A stretch of DNA of 5,608 nt from DASYTH01 sp035762905. Lineage in GTDB: Bacteria; Actinomycetota; Actinomycetes; Mycobacteriales; Pseudonocardiaceae. Of the stretch, positions 1 to 5,608 are shown piece after piece (position 1 is the stretch's first letter; every line of letters begins with the position of its first letter). The stretch lies in contig NZ_DASUCC010000042.1 of NCBI RefSeq assembly GCF_035762905.1, positions 1 to 5,608 of the forward strand. Direction: 5' to 3'. The notes below the pieces were generated by a model that saw only the letters and a list, made by a program, of their open reading frames with translations, did not search any database and was not told the origin of the DNA. A program made the position numbers and the translations under genes.

Positions 1-560
1 GCGGTGGCCATGGTGGCGCGGGCGCGTTGCAGCGCGCTGTTGACCGCGGCGACGGTGGTGTCCAGCAGCTCGGCGACCTCGCCGCTGGTGAAGGTCAGCA
101 CGTCGCGCAGGATCAGCGCGGCCCGCTGGGTGGCGGGTAGCCGCTGCAGGGCGGAGATGAACGCCAGCGTCACGGTATCGCGACGGGTGAGCACCACGGC
201 GGGATCAGGGTCGCTGAGCTGGTCAAGCAGCTGGTCCGGATAGGGCTGCAGGTAGCCGATCTCGGCGTCGAGGATCGGTTGCCGGCCGCGGGCCTGGATG
301 GCCTTGAGGCAGGTCGTGGTGGTGATCCGGTACAGCCAATGCAGCAGCGGAGCGCGGCCCTGGAACGTCGCCAAGCCCTTCCAGGCGCGCAGCAGCACCT
401 CCTGCACCGCCTCCTCGGCCTCGTCGTAAGAGCCGAGCATCCGGTAGCTGTGCACATGCAGCGCCCGCAGATGCGGCCAGACCAACGCCCGAAACGCGCG
501 GTCATCCCCGCCGCGAGCGGCGGCCAACAGGTCGGTGTCCACGCTGCCGGTCGGCTGCAC
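1..560 (-). CDS. ECF-type RNA polymerase sigma-70 factor, 5' part (C-terminus off window)
   Basis: Encodes an extracytoplasmic-function sigma factor that would bind core RNA polymerase and direct it to a specific promoter set. The 186 visible residues cover both standard domains. Region 2 spans about residues 10-75, with the typical stretch DLLAAARGGDDRAFRALV, then HVHSYRMLGSYDEAEEAVQE and LLRAWKGLATF. Region 4 spans about 130-186, with ALQRLPATQRAALILRDVL followed by the helix-turn-helix around GEVAELLDTTVAAVNSALQR. The linker between them (about 92-125) is ordinary. The HVHSYRMLGS wording resembles the larger ECF sigmas (SigG/TIGR02960-like) that carry a SnoaL-like C-terminal domain; that part would lie beyond base 1, so this is inference. 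GTG at 560 is chosen because an in-frame stop lies just upstream (602-600) and a TANNNT element sits 6 bases before it; GTG at 542 is the alternative. It is transcribed divergently from the TetR-ABC operon. The target regulon cannot be read from the sequence. Confidence 0.93.
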   Translation of the reverse strand, partial: MQPTGSVDTDLLAAARGGDDRAFRALVWPHLRALHVHSYRMLGSYDEAEEAVQEVLLRAWKGLATFQGRAPLLHWLYRITTTTCLKAIQARGRQPILDAEIGYLQPYPDQLLDQLSDPDPAVVLTRRDTVTLAFISALQRLPATQRAALILRDVLTFTSGEVAELLDTTVAAVNSALQRARATMAT

Positions 561-566
561 CGGACC

Positions 567-572
567 ACAGTA
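567..572 (-). promoter_or_regulatory. Putative -10 element of a leaderless sigma-factor transcript
   Basis: On the minus strand TACTGT fits the actinobacterial -10 pattern TANNNT and lies exactly 6 bases before the GTG at 560. That spacing would make transcription begin at or next to the start codon, giving a leaderless mRNA. This agrees with the lack of a Shine-Dalgarno sequence before this gene. No convincing -35 hexamer is seen. This is pattern-based inference only. Confidence 0.4.
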
Positions 573-677
573 GCGCCGGCCGCCGACACCACCGACGAGT
601 CACCGGTCAGCACATCGGCCACCACGTGCGCGCCAGTGTCGCCTCGGCTGGGTTGCGCGGACGTTCAGGGCTTCGGA

Positions 678-706
678 TTGCTCACCAGCGTGTTAGTCGC
701 TAATAT
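678..706 (+). promoter_or_regulatory. Putative promoter of the tetR-ABC operon
   Basis: TTGCTC (678-683) and TAATAT (701-706) are separated by 17 bases, the usual sigma-70 spacing. The -10 is a strong match; the -35 matches only TTG. Transcription would start near 712-714, giving a leader of about 23 bases before the regulator's GTG. The -10 lies partly inside the inverted repeat at 692-719, so a repressor bound there would block polymerase. A second TANNNT (TAACGT, 716-721) is a weaker alternative. Confidence 0.55.
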
Positions 707-719
707 GTTAGCGACTAAC
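692..719 (+). promoter_or_regulatory. Perfect inverted repeat, likely TetR operator
   Basis: The arms GTTAGTCGCTAA (692-703) and TTAGCGACTAAC (708-719) are exact reverse complements of 12 bases, separated by the 4-base spacer TATG. The element is an AT-rich island in very GC-rich DNA. It overlaps the -10 hexamer and probable transcription start, 17 bases before a tetR start codon. A 28-bp palindrome next to its own regulator gene is the usual layout of TetR-family autoregulatory operators. The position suggests repression of the regulator and the exporter genes together. Control of the divergent sigma gene is possible but its start is about 130 bases away. Binding itself is inferred. Confidence 0.8.
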
Positions 720-735
720 GTCTACGGGTGGTGGT

Positions 736-1320
736 GTGGTGGCGGGGGATTGGCGGGAGCGGAAGAAGGCGGCGACCCGGCAGCGGTTGCAGGAGCAGGC
801 GTTGCGGTTGTTTGTCGAGCGTGGGTATGAGGCCACGACGGTGGAGCAGATCGCGGCGGCGGCCGGGGTGTCGCACATGACGTTCTTCCGGTACTTCCCG
901 ACCAAGGAAGACGTGGTGCTCTCCGACTCCTATGACCCGTTGCTGGTGGCGGCGATCCGGGCCCGGCCGCGCTCCGAGCATCCGGTGGTCCGGATCCATG
1001 CGGCGGTGCGGGAGGGGTTGGCGGCGATCTATGCGGCCGATCGGGAAGCGCTGTTGGTGCGGGTCCGGTTGGCGTTGTCCACGCCGGCGTTGCGGGCGCG
1101 GTTGTGGGAGAACCAGTTCGCCACGCGGGAGTTGTTCGAGGGCGCGTTGGAGGAGGGTGAGCCGAGGTTGCGGACCCGGGTGCTGGCCTCGGTGTGTCTG
1201 GCGGCGTTGACCACCGCGTTGGAGGCGTGGGTGGCCGCCGACGGCGCGGCCGAGCTGCCGGACTTGATCGACGAGGCGTTCGGCGTGCTGGCCGAGGCGC
1301 CGAGGCGGCGGCGATCGTGA
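736..1320 (+). CDS. TetR/AcrR-family transcriptional regulator
   Basis: A cytoplasmic DNA-binding repressor of about 194 residues, the normal TetR length. The N-terminal domain is typical: basic start (WRERKKAATRQRLQEQ), ALRLFVERGYEATTVEQIA (about 22-40), then the recognition helix AAGVSHMTFFRYFPTKEDVV (42-61). The C-terminal ligand and dimer domain is variable, and its ligand cannot be predicted. GTG at 736 is used; GTG at 739 is equally possible, and an in-frame stop at 709-711 rules out an earlier one. The ribosome site is weak. The gene's TGA overlaps the GTG of the ABC ATPase (GTGA), so the two are probably translationally coupled. A perfect palindrome lies immediately upstream, so autoregulation and control of the downstream exporter are likely. 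Leucine is mostly encoded by TTG here, unlike the permease gene in the same operon. Confidence 0.93.
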   Translation: MVAGDWRERKKAATRQRLQEQALRLFVERGYEATTVEQIAAAAGVSHMTFFRYFPTKEDVVLSDSYDPLLVAAIRARPRSEHPVVRIHAAVREGLAAIYAADREALLVRVRLALSTPALRARLWENQFATRELFEGALEEGEPRLRTRVLASVCLAALTTALEAWVAADGAAELPDLIDEAFGVLAEAPRRRRS

Positions 1321-2180
1321 CGGATCCGGTGATCGTGGTCGAGGAGTTGCGCATGCGCTACCGCGGCGCGGCTCGGTGCTCGGTGGACGGGATCTCGTTC
1401 ACCGTGGCGGCGGGGGAGATCTTCGGGTTCCTCGGTCCGAACGGGGCGGGCAAGTCCACCACCCAGCGGATCCTGACCGGGTTGCTGCGCGGTCACCAGG
1501 GCCGCGCGGACGTGCTGGGGCGTCCGGTCGCCGGGTGGGGGCCGGAGTTCTATGAGCACATCGGGGTCGGGTTCGAGCTGCCGGCGCATTTCTCCCGGCT
1601 GACCGCGCGGGAGAACCTGGCCGCGTTCGCCGCGCTGTATGCCGGGCCGACCGAGGATCCGGGGTGGTTGCTGGACCTGGTTGATCTGGCCGAGGCTGCC
1701 GATCGGGTGGTGGGGGAGTTCTCCAAGGGCATGCAGATGCGGCTGAACCTGGCCCGGGCCTTGGTGAACCGGCCGCGGGTGCTGTTTCTCGACGAGCCTA
1801 CTTCGGGCATGGATCCGGTCCAGGCGGGCAAGGTCCGCGACCTCATCCGGGCCCAGTCCGGGCAGGGCCGCACGGTGTTTCTCACCACGCACGACATGGC
1901 CACCGCCGAGCAGCTCTGCGATCGGGTCGCGTTCCTGGTCGACGGGCGCATCGCCGCCGTCGACACCCCGCGCAACTTCCGGCTCGCCCACGGCCAACCC
2001 CATGTGGTGGTCGAGTACCGCACCCCGGATGGACTGTGCCGCCAGGAGTTCGCATTGTCGAGCATCGGGGACGACCCGGCCTTCGCGCGGCTGTTACGCC
2101 AGCATCCGGTGGAGACCATCCATACCCGGGAGGCCACTTTGGACGGGGTGTTCGTCGCCGTCACCGGTGGGCGGCTGTGA
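1317..2180 (+). CDS. ABC transporter ATP-binding protein (ABC-2 / drug-export type)
   Basis: The 287-residue nucleotide-binding subunit that powers the adjacent permease. Walker A is GPNGAGKST (residues 40-48), the signature is the non-canonical FSKGMQ (135-140), Walker B is VLFLDEPTSG (155-164) with catalytic Glu160, the D-loop is GMDP, and the H-loop histidine is His192 (TTHDM). At the Q-loop position a glutamate (Glu87 in VGFELP) seems to replace glutamine; I recall this as common in some exporter subfamilies, so it need not mean loss of function. About 90 residues after the H-loop form the variable C-terminal region. GTG at 1317 overlaps the stop of tetR, and the gene's own TGA overlaps the permease GTG, both as GTGA. 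The subfamily resembles DrrA-like and mycobacterial fluoroquinolone-export (Rv2688c-type) ATPases, but the substrate is unknown. Confidence 0.95.
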   Translation: MTDPVIVVEELRMRYRGAARCSVDGISFTVAAGEIFGFLGPNGAGKSTTQRILTGLLRGHQGRADVLGRPVAGWGPEFYEHIGVGFELPAHFSRLTARENLAAFAALYAGPTEDPGWLLDLVDLAEAADRVVGEFSKGMQMRLNLARALVNRPRVLFLDEPTSGMDPVQAGKVRDLIRAQSGQGRTVFLTTHDMATAEQLCDRVAFLVDGRIAAVDTPRNFRLAHGQPHVVVEYRTPDGLCRQEFALSSIGDDPAFARLLRQHPVETIHTREATLDGVFVAVTGGRL

Positions 2181-3646
2181 CCCGCACCGGCGCGGCGCTC
2201 CGCCTGGAGCTGCGGGTGCAGTGGCGCTACCGCATTCCCGCCGTCGCCGCCGTGCTGACCTTGGTGTGGACGCTGGCACTGCTGGCGATGCCGGCGTCGC
2301 TGGCGCGCGGCGCCGGACCGGTCATCCTGACGCTGGATACCGCCACCTTCGGGTCCTTCTTCATCGCCGCCCTGTTCCTGTTCGAACGCGGCGAGGGCGC
2401 GCTGGCCGCGCTGTCGGTCAGCCCGCTGCGCTTCGGTGAGTACCTCGGGGTCAAGGTGGCCAGCCTGACCGGGCTGTCGGTCGGCTCGGCCATCCCGATC
2501 ACGCTGGCCGCCGGCCGAGGCCAGGCGAACCTGGGCCTGGTGCTGACGGCGGTGGGGCTGACTTCGGTGCTGGTTCTGCTGCTCAACTTCGCCCTGGTGG
2601 TCCGCCACCACACCATCACCGGCTTCCTCACCGTCGCCCCGCTGGCGCTGGTTCCACTCGTTGCCGTGCCGCTGGTGCACCTGACCGGCCTGGCGACGCA
2701 CCCGGTCCTGTTCGTGGTGCCCACCACCGGCGCGGCCGAGGTGATCGCCGCGGGCCTGAATCCGGCTATGCCGCTCGCGCCCGGTCGCGCGGTCGTCCTG
2801 CTCGGCTATCTGGTGCTGGCCATCGCCGCCGCCGTCGTGGCGGCGCGGCGCTCCTTCCGCCATGAGCTGCTGCTTCCGCGGCGGGTGCGTCCCCCGCGCC
2901 AGCGGCGCCACCGGCCCCGGTCGCGCCCGTCGGGGTGGCTGGCCGCGTTGGTGCACATCGACCTGCAGACCACCCGGCGCAGCGCGCTGCTGATCGTGGT
3001 GCTCGCCGGGCCGATCCTGCTCGCCACCGCTCTGCGGCTGGGTTATCCGCCGCTGACCGACTACCTGCACGGCCGGTTCGCCGTCGATCTCGCCGCCTAC
3101 CAACCGGTGCTGCTGGCCGCGCTGGTCGTGCTGCACGTGCCGCTGATCCTCGGCATGGTCGGCGCACTGCTCATCCTCGACGACATCGACGACCGCACGG
3201 TGCTGATCCTGCGCATCAGCCCGGTCACCGCGGCGCGCTACCTGGCCTACCGGGCGATCTCGGTGGCCGCCGCGGCCCTGCTCACCCTCATCGTCGCGGT
3301 GCCCGTCAGCGGCCTGGCGCCCCTCGTCCCGACCCTGCTGCCGGCGCTGGTGCTGGCCGCCGCCCAGGCACCACTGATCACCCTGGCCACCGCCGCGCTG
3401 GCCGGCAACAAGGTGGAAGGCCTGGCCTGGCTGAAAATCCTCGCCCTGATCCCCACCGGCATCGCCGTGGCCATCTGGTGGCTGCCCACCCCGGCCCAAT
3501 GGCCGCTGCGGATCCTGCCGCACTACTGGACCGTCGACACGCTCTGGCACCCCACACTTCCCGCCCTGCTCGCCGGAACAGCCCTCACCGCACTGGCCAC
3601 CGCACTGCTCGCCCGGCACACCCTGCACCGCCTCACCCGCGGCTGA
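2177..3646 (+). CDS. Fused two-domain ABC-2-like export permease (2 x about 6 TM)
   Basis: A 489-residue inner-membrane protein, about twice the length of a single ABC-2 permease. The first half (about 1-223) has hydrophobic segments near 20-40, 55-69, 93-113, 117-140, 149-172 and 205-223. A strongly basic linker follows (224-252, many Arg, His and Pro). The second half has segments near 271-289, 311-334, 360-380, 382-405, 412-432 and 458-478. The halves share landmarks at a constant offset of 266 residues: Ser82-Pro83 with Tyr89-Leu90 matches Ser348-Pro349 with Tyr355-Leu356, acidic Glu70 matches Asp336, and Pro182 matches Pro448. So the protein looks like a tandem fusion able to form the whole membrane channel alone. 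Related loci such as mycobacterial Rv2686c-Rv2687c are recalled as two separate permeases. GTG at 2177 is coupled to the ATPase stop. Substrate unknown; export of a drug or toxic compound is the best guess. Confidence 0.9.
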   Translation: MTRTGAALRLELRVQWRYRIPAVAAVLTLVWTLALLAMPASLARGAGPVILTLDTATFGSFFIAALFLFERGEGALAALSVSPLRFGEYLGVKVASLTGLSVGSAIPITLAAGRGQANLGLVLTAVGLTSVLVLLLNFALVVRHHTITGFLTVAPLALVPLVAVPLVHLTGLATHPVLFVVPTTGAAEVIAAGLNPAMPLAPGRAVVLLGYLVLAIAAAVVAARRSFRHELLLPRRVRPPRQRRHRPRSRPSGWLAALVHIDLQTTRRSALLIVVLAGPILLATALRLGYPPLTDYLHGRFAVDLAAYQPVLLAALVVLHVPLILGMVGALLILDDIDDRTVLILRISPVTAARYLAYRAISVAAAALLTLIVAVPVSGLAPLVPTLLPALVLAAAQAPLITLATAALAGNKVEGLAWLKILALIPTGIAVAIWWLPTPAQWPLRILPHYWTVDTLWHPTLPALLAGTALTALATALLARHTLHRLTRG

Positions 3647-3659
3647 GCCCACGCGCGGC

Positions 3660-3665
3660 TACCGT
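3660..3665 (+). promoter_or_regulatory. Putative -10 element of a leaderless small gene
   Basis: TACCGT matches TANNNT and lies 6 bases before the GTG at 3672, the same geometry as upstream of the sigma-factor gene. It suggests that the small gene has its own leaderless transcript instead of relying on read-through from the permease 25 bases upstream. Alternatively AGGGG (3666-3670) is a ribosome site for ATG at 3678, at 7 bases spacing. No clear -35 is seen. Confidence 0.4.
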
Positions 3666-3671
3666 AGGGGT

Positions 3672-4118
3672 GTGGAGATGCGCTACGACGACGGCCGGGC
3701 CAGGCTCGACCGCGACGGCATCACCTTGCGCCACTGCTACTTCCCGCTCGGCACCAGCAAACACGTCCCCTACCACCGCATCCACCACGTGTGGGCACGT
3801 CCGACTGGATGGCTGACCGGCAAAGGCCGAGCCTGGGGCACAGCCCACCCCGGCTACTGGCTCCCACTGGACGGGAGCCGACCGCGGCAGCAGGGTCACG
3901 TCGGCGACGAGCCGGACGCGGTCCAGGGTCGGGCCGTCGACCGTCAGGACCGGGCGAAGGATGGTCGGGTGTCCAGCCAGTTGGGCAGGTCGTCGGCGAC
4001 CGCGGCGGCAGCACCCTTGACCGAGGCGACCCGCCGAGCGGCGGGTGTGCTGCCGACCATGAGCATCCCGGTAGCGGGGTCGATGGTGACGGCGTCGGTG
4101 GCCCACCACACCTGGTGA
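3672..4118 (+). CDS. Conserved small actinobacterial protein, probably 3'-truncated and read through
   Basis: The first 70 or so residues (3672 to about 3887) read as a member of a small conserved actinobacterial family of unknown function: VEMRYDDGRARLDRDG, then a HCYFPLGTSKHVPYHRI strand, GWLTGKGRAWGTAHPGYW and LPLD..RPR. From memory, relatives are about 100-110 residues and continue with a hydrophobic strand and a C-terminal helix. Here that resemblance stops at about residue 72. The frame stays open to 4118 only through sequence antisense to the NERD-like gene, giving a low-complexity Arg/Gly/Ala tail that is unlikely to be native. The product, if made, would be a 148-residue chimera. Start: GTG 3672 (leaderless) or ATG 3678 (with AGGGG upstream). 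No catalytic motif is visible, and function is unknown. The start region is reliable; the 3' end is probably a scar. Confidence 0.6.
   Translation: MEMRYDDGRARLDRDGITLRHCYFPLGTSKHVPYHRIHHVWARPTGWLTGKGRAWGTAHPGYWLPLDGSRPRQQGHVGDEPDAVQGRAVDRQDRAKDGRVSSQLGRSSATAAAAPLTEATRRAAGVLPTMSIPVAGSMVTASVAHHTW
3882..3887. other. Probable deletion junction between two convergent genes (CCGCGG)
   Basis: The plus-strand small gene keeps family resemblance up to the codons of Arg-Pro-Arg at 3879-3887. The minus-strand NERD-like reading keeps it down to the LLP codons ending at 3885. Both end on the same palindromic hexamer CCGCGG. Two convergent genes losing their 3' ends at one point is what a single deletion would leave. 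The family boundaries come from memory and were not aligned. Confidence 0.45.
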
Positions 4119-4453
4119 TCGACCACGAACACCCCACCCGGTCCGATCAGCAGGTAAGCGGCGATCGGGGTGTCCTGGTGGCGGTGGATCGGCGCCGGGA
4201 GCGCGGCCCACCCGTGCCGCTCCAGGCGGGCGGCGGTCGCGGCCAGCCGGTGGGGCGGGTGCTGGCGATCCCAGCCCAGCAGCCCGGCCGCGGTCAGCGC
4301 CGCGGCACACAGGGCCAGCGGCCACGGCAGGACGAGGTGGGTGAACAGGCCGGTCGCGGCGCCGAGCGTGCCGGCCAGCAGCCATCGGCGCGGTGTCGAC
4401 GCGCGGCGCATCGCGGCGTAGTGCGTGGCGGCGGGGCCGGCGGTGGGCTGCAC
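3885..4453 (-). pseudogene. NERD-like (nuclease-related domain) membrane-anchored protein, frameshifted and truncated
   Basis: The open frame runs from GTG 4453 (alternatives ATG 4411, GTG 4486) to TGA at 3946-3944. Counting from ATG 4411, residues 10-47 hold two hydrophobic segments (WLLAGTLGAATGLFTHLVL and PLALCAAALTAAGLLGW). A NERD-like core follows, with RLERHGWAALP and YLLIGPGGVFVVDHQVW (86-102). In active NERD proteins I expect an Asp before the first strand and VDSK after GVFV; here these positions read IAAY and VDHQ, so the nuclease residues appear lost. After DDLPNWLDT the frame ends in an atypical tail. The neighbouring frame (3965 to 3885) encodes ILRPVLTVDGPTLDRVRLVA then DVTLLP, which matches the expected NERD C-terminal strand. 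A shift of one base near 3950-3970 explains this. Resemblance stops at 3885. It lies just downstream of the transporter gene on the same strand. Function, if any, is unknown. Confidence 0.6.
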
Positions 4454-4500
4454 GGGATCAGTCTTGCTGCTGCGTCGACGTTGCACGAGTCCGCGGCGCT

Positions 4501-5608
4501 TTAGGCGAGGACGAAGTAGCGCAGCCACAAATAGGGGGCGGCCAGCGCGACGGTGATCAGGGTGACGATGGCGCCTTTCCTGGTGAATTGCCAGAAGGTG
4601 ATCGGGGTGCCGTTGCGTTTGGCGATGCCGAGGACGACGACGTTGGCGCTGGCGCCGATGGCGGTGAGGTTGCCGCCGAAGTCGGCGCCGAGCGCGAGCG
4701 CCCACCACAGGGCCTGGGCGTGCACCGGGTCGGCGACCCCGGCCGACAGTTCGGCCACCAGGGGGCTCATGGTGGCCACGTAGGGGATGTTGTCGATCAC
4801 GCCGGACAGCAACGCGGACACCAGCAGGATCAGCATCACCGCGAGCAGGGCGTCACCGCCGGTGGCGTCGGTGGCGAGCCGGGCGAGGGTGGCGATGACG
4901 CCGGTCTGGACCAGGGCGCCGACCATGACGAACAGCCCGGCGAAGAACAGCAGGGTCTCCCATTCCACGCTGGCCAGGTAGTGCCGCGGCGCGCTGCCGG
5001 TGATGAGCACGAGGATCCCGGCCCCGAGCAGGGCGACCACCGACGGCTCCAGGTGCAGAGCGGAGTGGCCGACAAACCCGGTGAACACCGCCGCCAGCAC
5101 GATCGCGCATCTGATCAGCAGCCGGGTGTCCTGGATGGCTTCGCGTTCGTCGAGGGCCATCACGTCGGCGACCCGGTCGGGGTGCACCGTGAACGAGCCG
5201 CGGAACAGCCACGGCAGCACCAAGGTGAACACGATCAGGACGACGAGCACGATCGGGGTCAGGTGGATGAGGAAGTCGTTGAACGACAACCCGGCCCGGC
5301 TGCCGATGATGATGTTGGGTGGGTCGCCGATCAAGGTGGCGGTGCCGCCGATGTTGGAGGCGAACACCTCGGCGATCAAAAAGGGGACCGGGTTGATCGC
5401 CAACCGGTCGCAGACCAGCAGCGTGACCGGGGCGATGAGCAGCACGGTGGTGACGTTGTCCAGGAACGCCGAGGCGACCGCGGTGATCAGCACCAGCAGG
5501 ATCATCACCCGCAGCGGCGAGCCCTTGGCGCGTTTGGCCGCCCAGATCGCGGTGTACTCGAACACCCCGGTGCGGCGCAGCACCCCGACGATGATCATCA
5601 TGCCGAGC
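4501..5608 (-). CDS. ArsB/NhaD-type ion transporter (ion transporter superfamily), 5' end off window
   Basis: A polytopic inner-membrane transporter. About 369 residues are visible, ending in TAA at 4503-4501; roughly the first 50-60 of the usual 420-430 residues lie beyond base 5608. Counting from the first visible Met (5601), the hallmark repeats are AFLDNVTTVLLIAPVTL (45-61) and GGTATLIGDPPNIIIGS (85-101). In the second half their counterparts are GVIDNIPYVATMSPL and GADFGGNLTAIGASANVVVL. The DN and GDPPN/GASAN pairs are typical of the inverted-repeat fold of the ArsB, NhaD and P-protein group. A cytoplasmic loop rich in charge (HPDRVADVMALDEREA) separates the halves. Family members move arsenite, or Na+ in exchange for H+, or organic anions; no arsenic genes are next to it here, so the substrate stays open. 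It probably reads into the NERD-like remnant, whose possible starts are 14-47 bases downstream. Confidence 0.93.
   Translation of the reverse strand, partial: LGMMIIVGVLRRTGVFEYTAIWAAKRAKGSPLRVMILLVLITAVASAFLDNVTTVLLIAPVTLLVCDRLAINPVPFLIAEVFASNIGGTATLIGDPPNIIIGSRAGLSFNDFLIHLTPIVLVVLIVFTLVLPWLFRGSFTVHPDRVADVMALDEREAIQDTRLLIRCAIVLAAVFTGFVGHSALHLEPSVVALLGAGILVLITGSAPRHYLASVEWETLLFFAGLFVMVGALVQTGVIATLARLATDATGGDALLAVMLILLVSALLSGVIDNIPYVATMSPLVAELSAGVADPVHAQALWWALALGADFGGNLTAIGASANVVVLGIAKRNGTPITFWQFTRKGAIVTLITVALAAPYLWLRYFVLA

Noticed and set aside
703..710. Minus-strand TAACAT within the palindrome as a sigma-gene promoter
   Set aside because: It has no -35 partner and would give a leader of about 140 bases, whereas TACTGT at 572-567 fits directly before the start codon.
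170..830. Open frames on both strands across 170-830 (Arg/Ala/Ser-rich)
   Set aside because: They overlap the sigma-factor gene in other frames, or run across the intergenic operator; no conserved motif.
1029..2003. A 324-residue minus-strand open frame
   Set aside because: Antisense to tetR and the ATPase gene, which have unmistakable motifs; low-complexity composition.
1550..3652. A 700-residue open frame on the minus strand, rich in Gln, Gly, Arg and His
   Set aside because: It is antisense to the ABC ATPase and permease, has no recognisable domain or hydrophobic core, and its openness follows from the strong GC third-position bias of the plus-strand genes.
3632..3660. Possible terminator after the permease (two CGCGGC copies)
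   Set aside because: The copies are direct, not inverted, repeats; no stem or T-run is present.
4501..4708. Extension of the NERD-like frame upstream to 4708
   Set aside because: This stretch overlaps the end of the transporter gene and translates to an Arg/His-rich sequence, so a start at 4486 or below is far more likely.

Overview
The window is GC-rich, with mostly G or C at third codon positions and frequent GTG starts. It reads as a chromosomal segment of an actinobacterium (Actinomycetota). The protein types fit this: a large-type ECF sigma factor, a TetR-controlled ABC exporter, a small conserved protein typical of actinomycetes, and a NERD-like protein. I cannot name the genus.

Layout. 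At the left edge, on the minus strand, is the 5' part of an ECF-type RNA polymerase sigma factor; its C-terminus lies beyond base 1. A short divergent intergenic region (561-735) follows. It holds a perfect 12-bp inverted repeat overlapping a good -10 element, the likely operator and promoter of the next unit. That unit, on the plus strand, is a translationally coupled operon: TetR regulator (736-1320), ABC ATPase (1317-2180) and ABC-2-like permease (2177-3646). Each junction is a 4-base GTGA overlap. The permease is double length and looks like two 6-TM permeases fused in tandem, so the operon probably encodes a complete exporter that its own TetR regulates.

The middle right (about 3660-4460) appears damaged. 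A short plus-strand gene of a conserved small family starts at 3672 but loses family resemblance near 3887. A minus-strand NERD-like gene comes from the other side, is frameshifted near 3950-3970, and loses resemblance at about 3885. Both end at the same CCGCGG hexamer, as expected if a deletion joined two convergent genes. The NERD-like protein also seems to lack the usual nuclease residues.

The right edge, on the minus strand, is most of an ArsB/NhaD-type (ion transporter superfamily) membrane transporter; its N-terminus lies beyond base 5608. It is upstream of, and probably co-transcribed with, the NERD-like remnant.

I found no RNA genes, CRISPR arrays or insertion sequences. The best candidates for something unusual are the fused two-in-one permease under its own operator and the convergent-gene deletion scar. 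I see no clear sign of a wholly new system.
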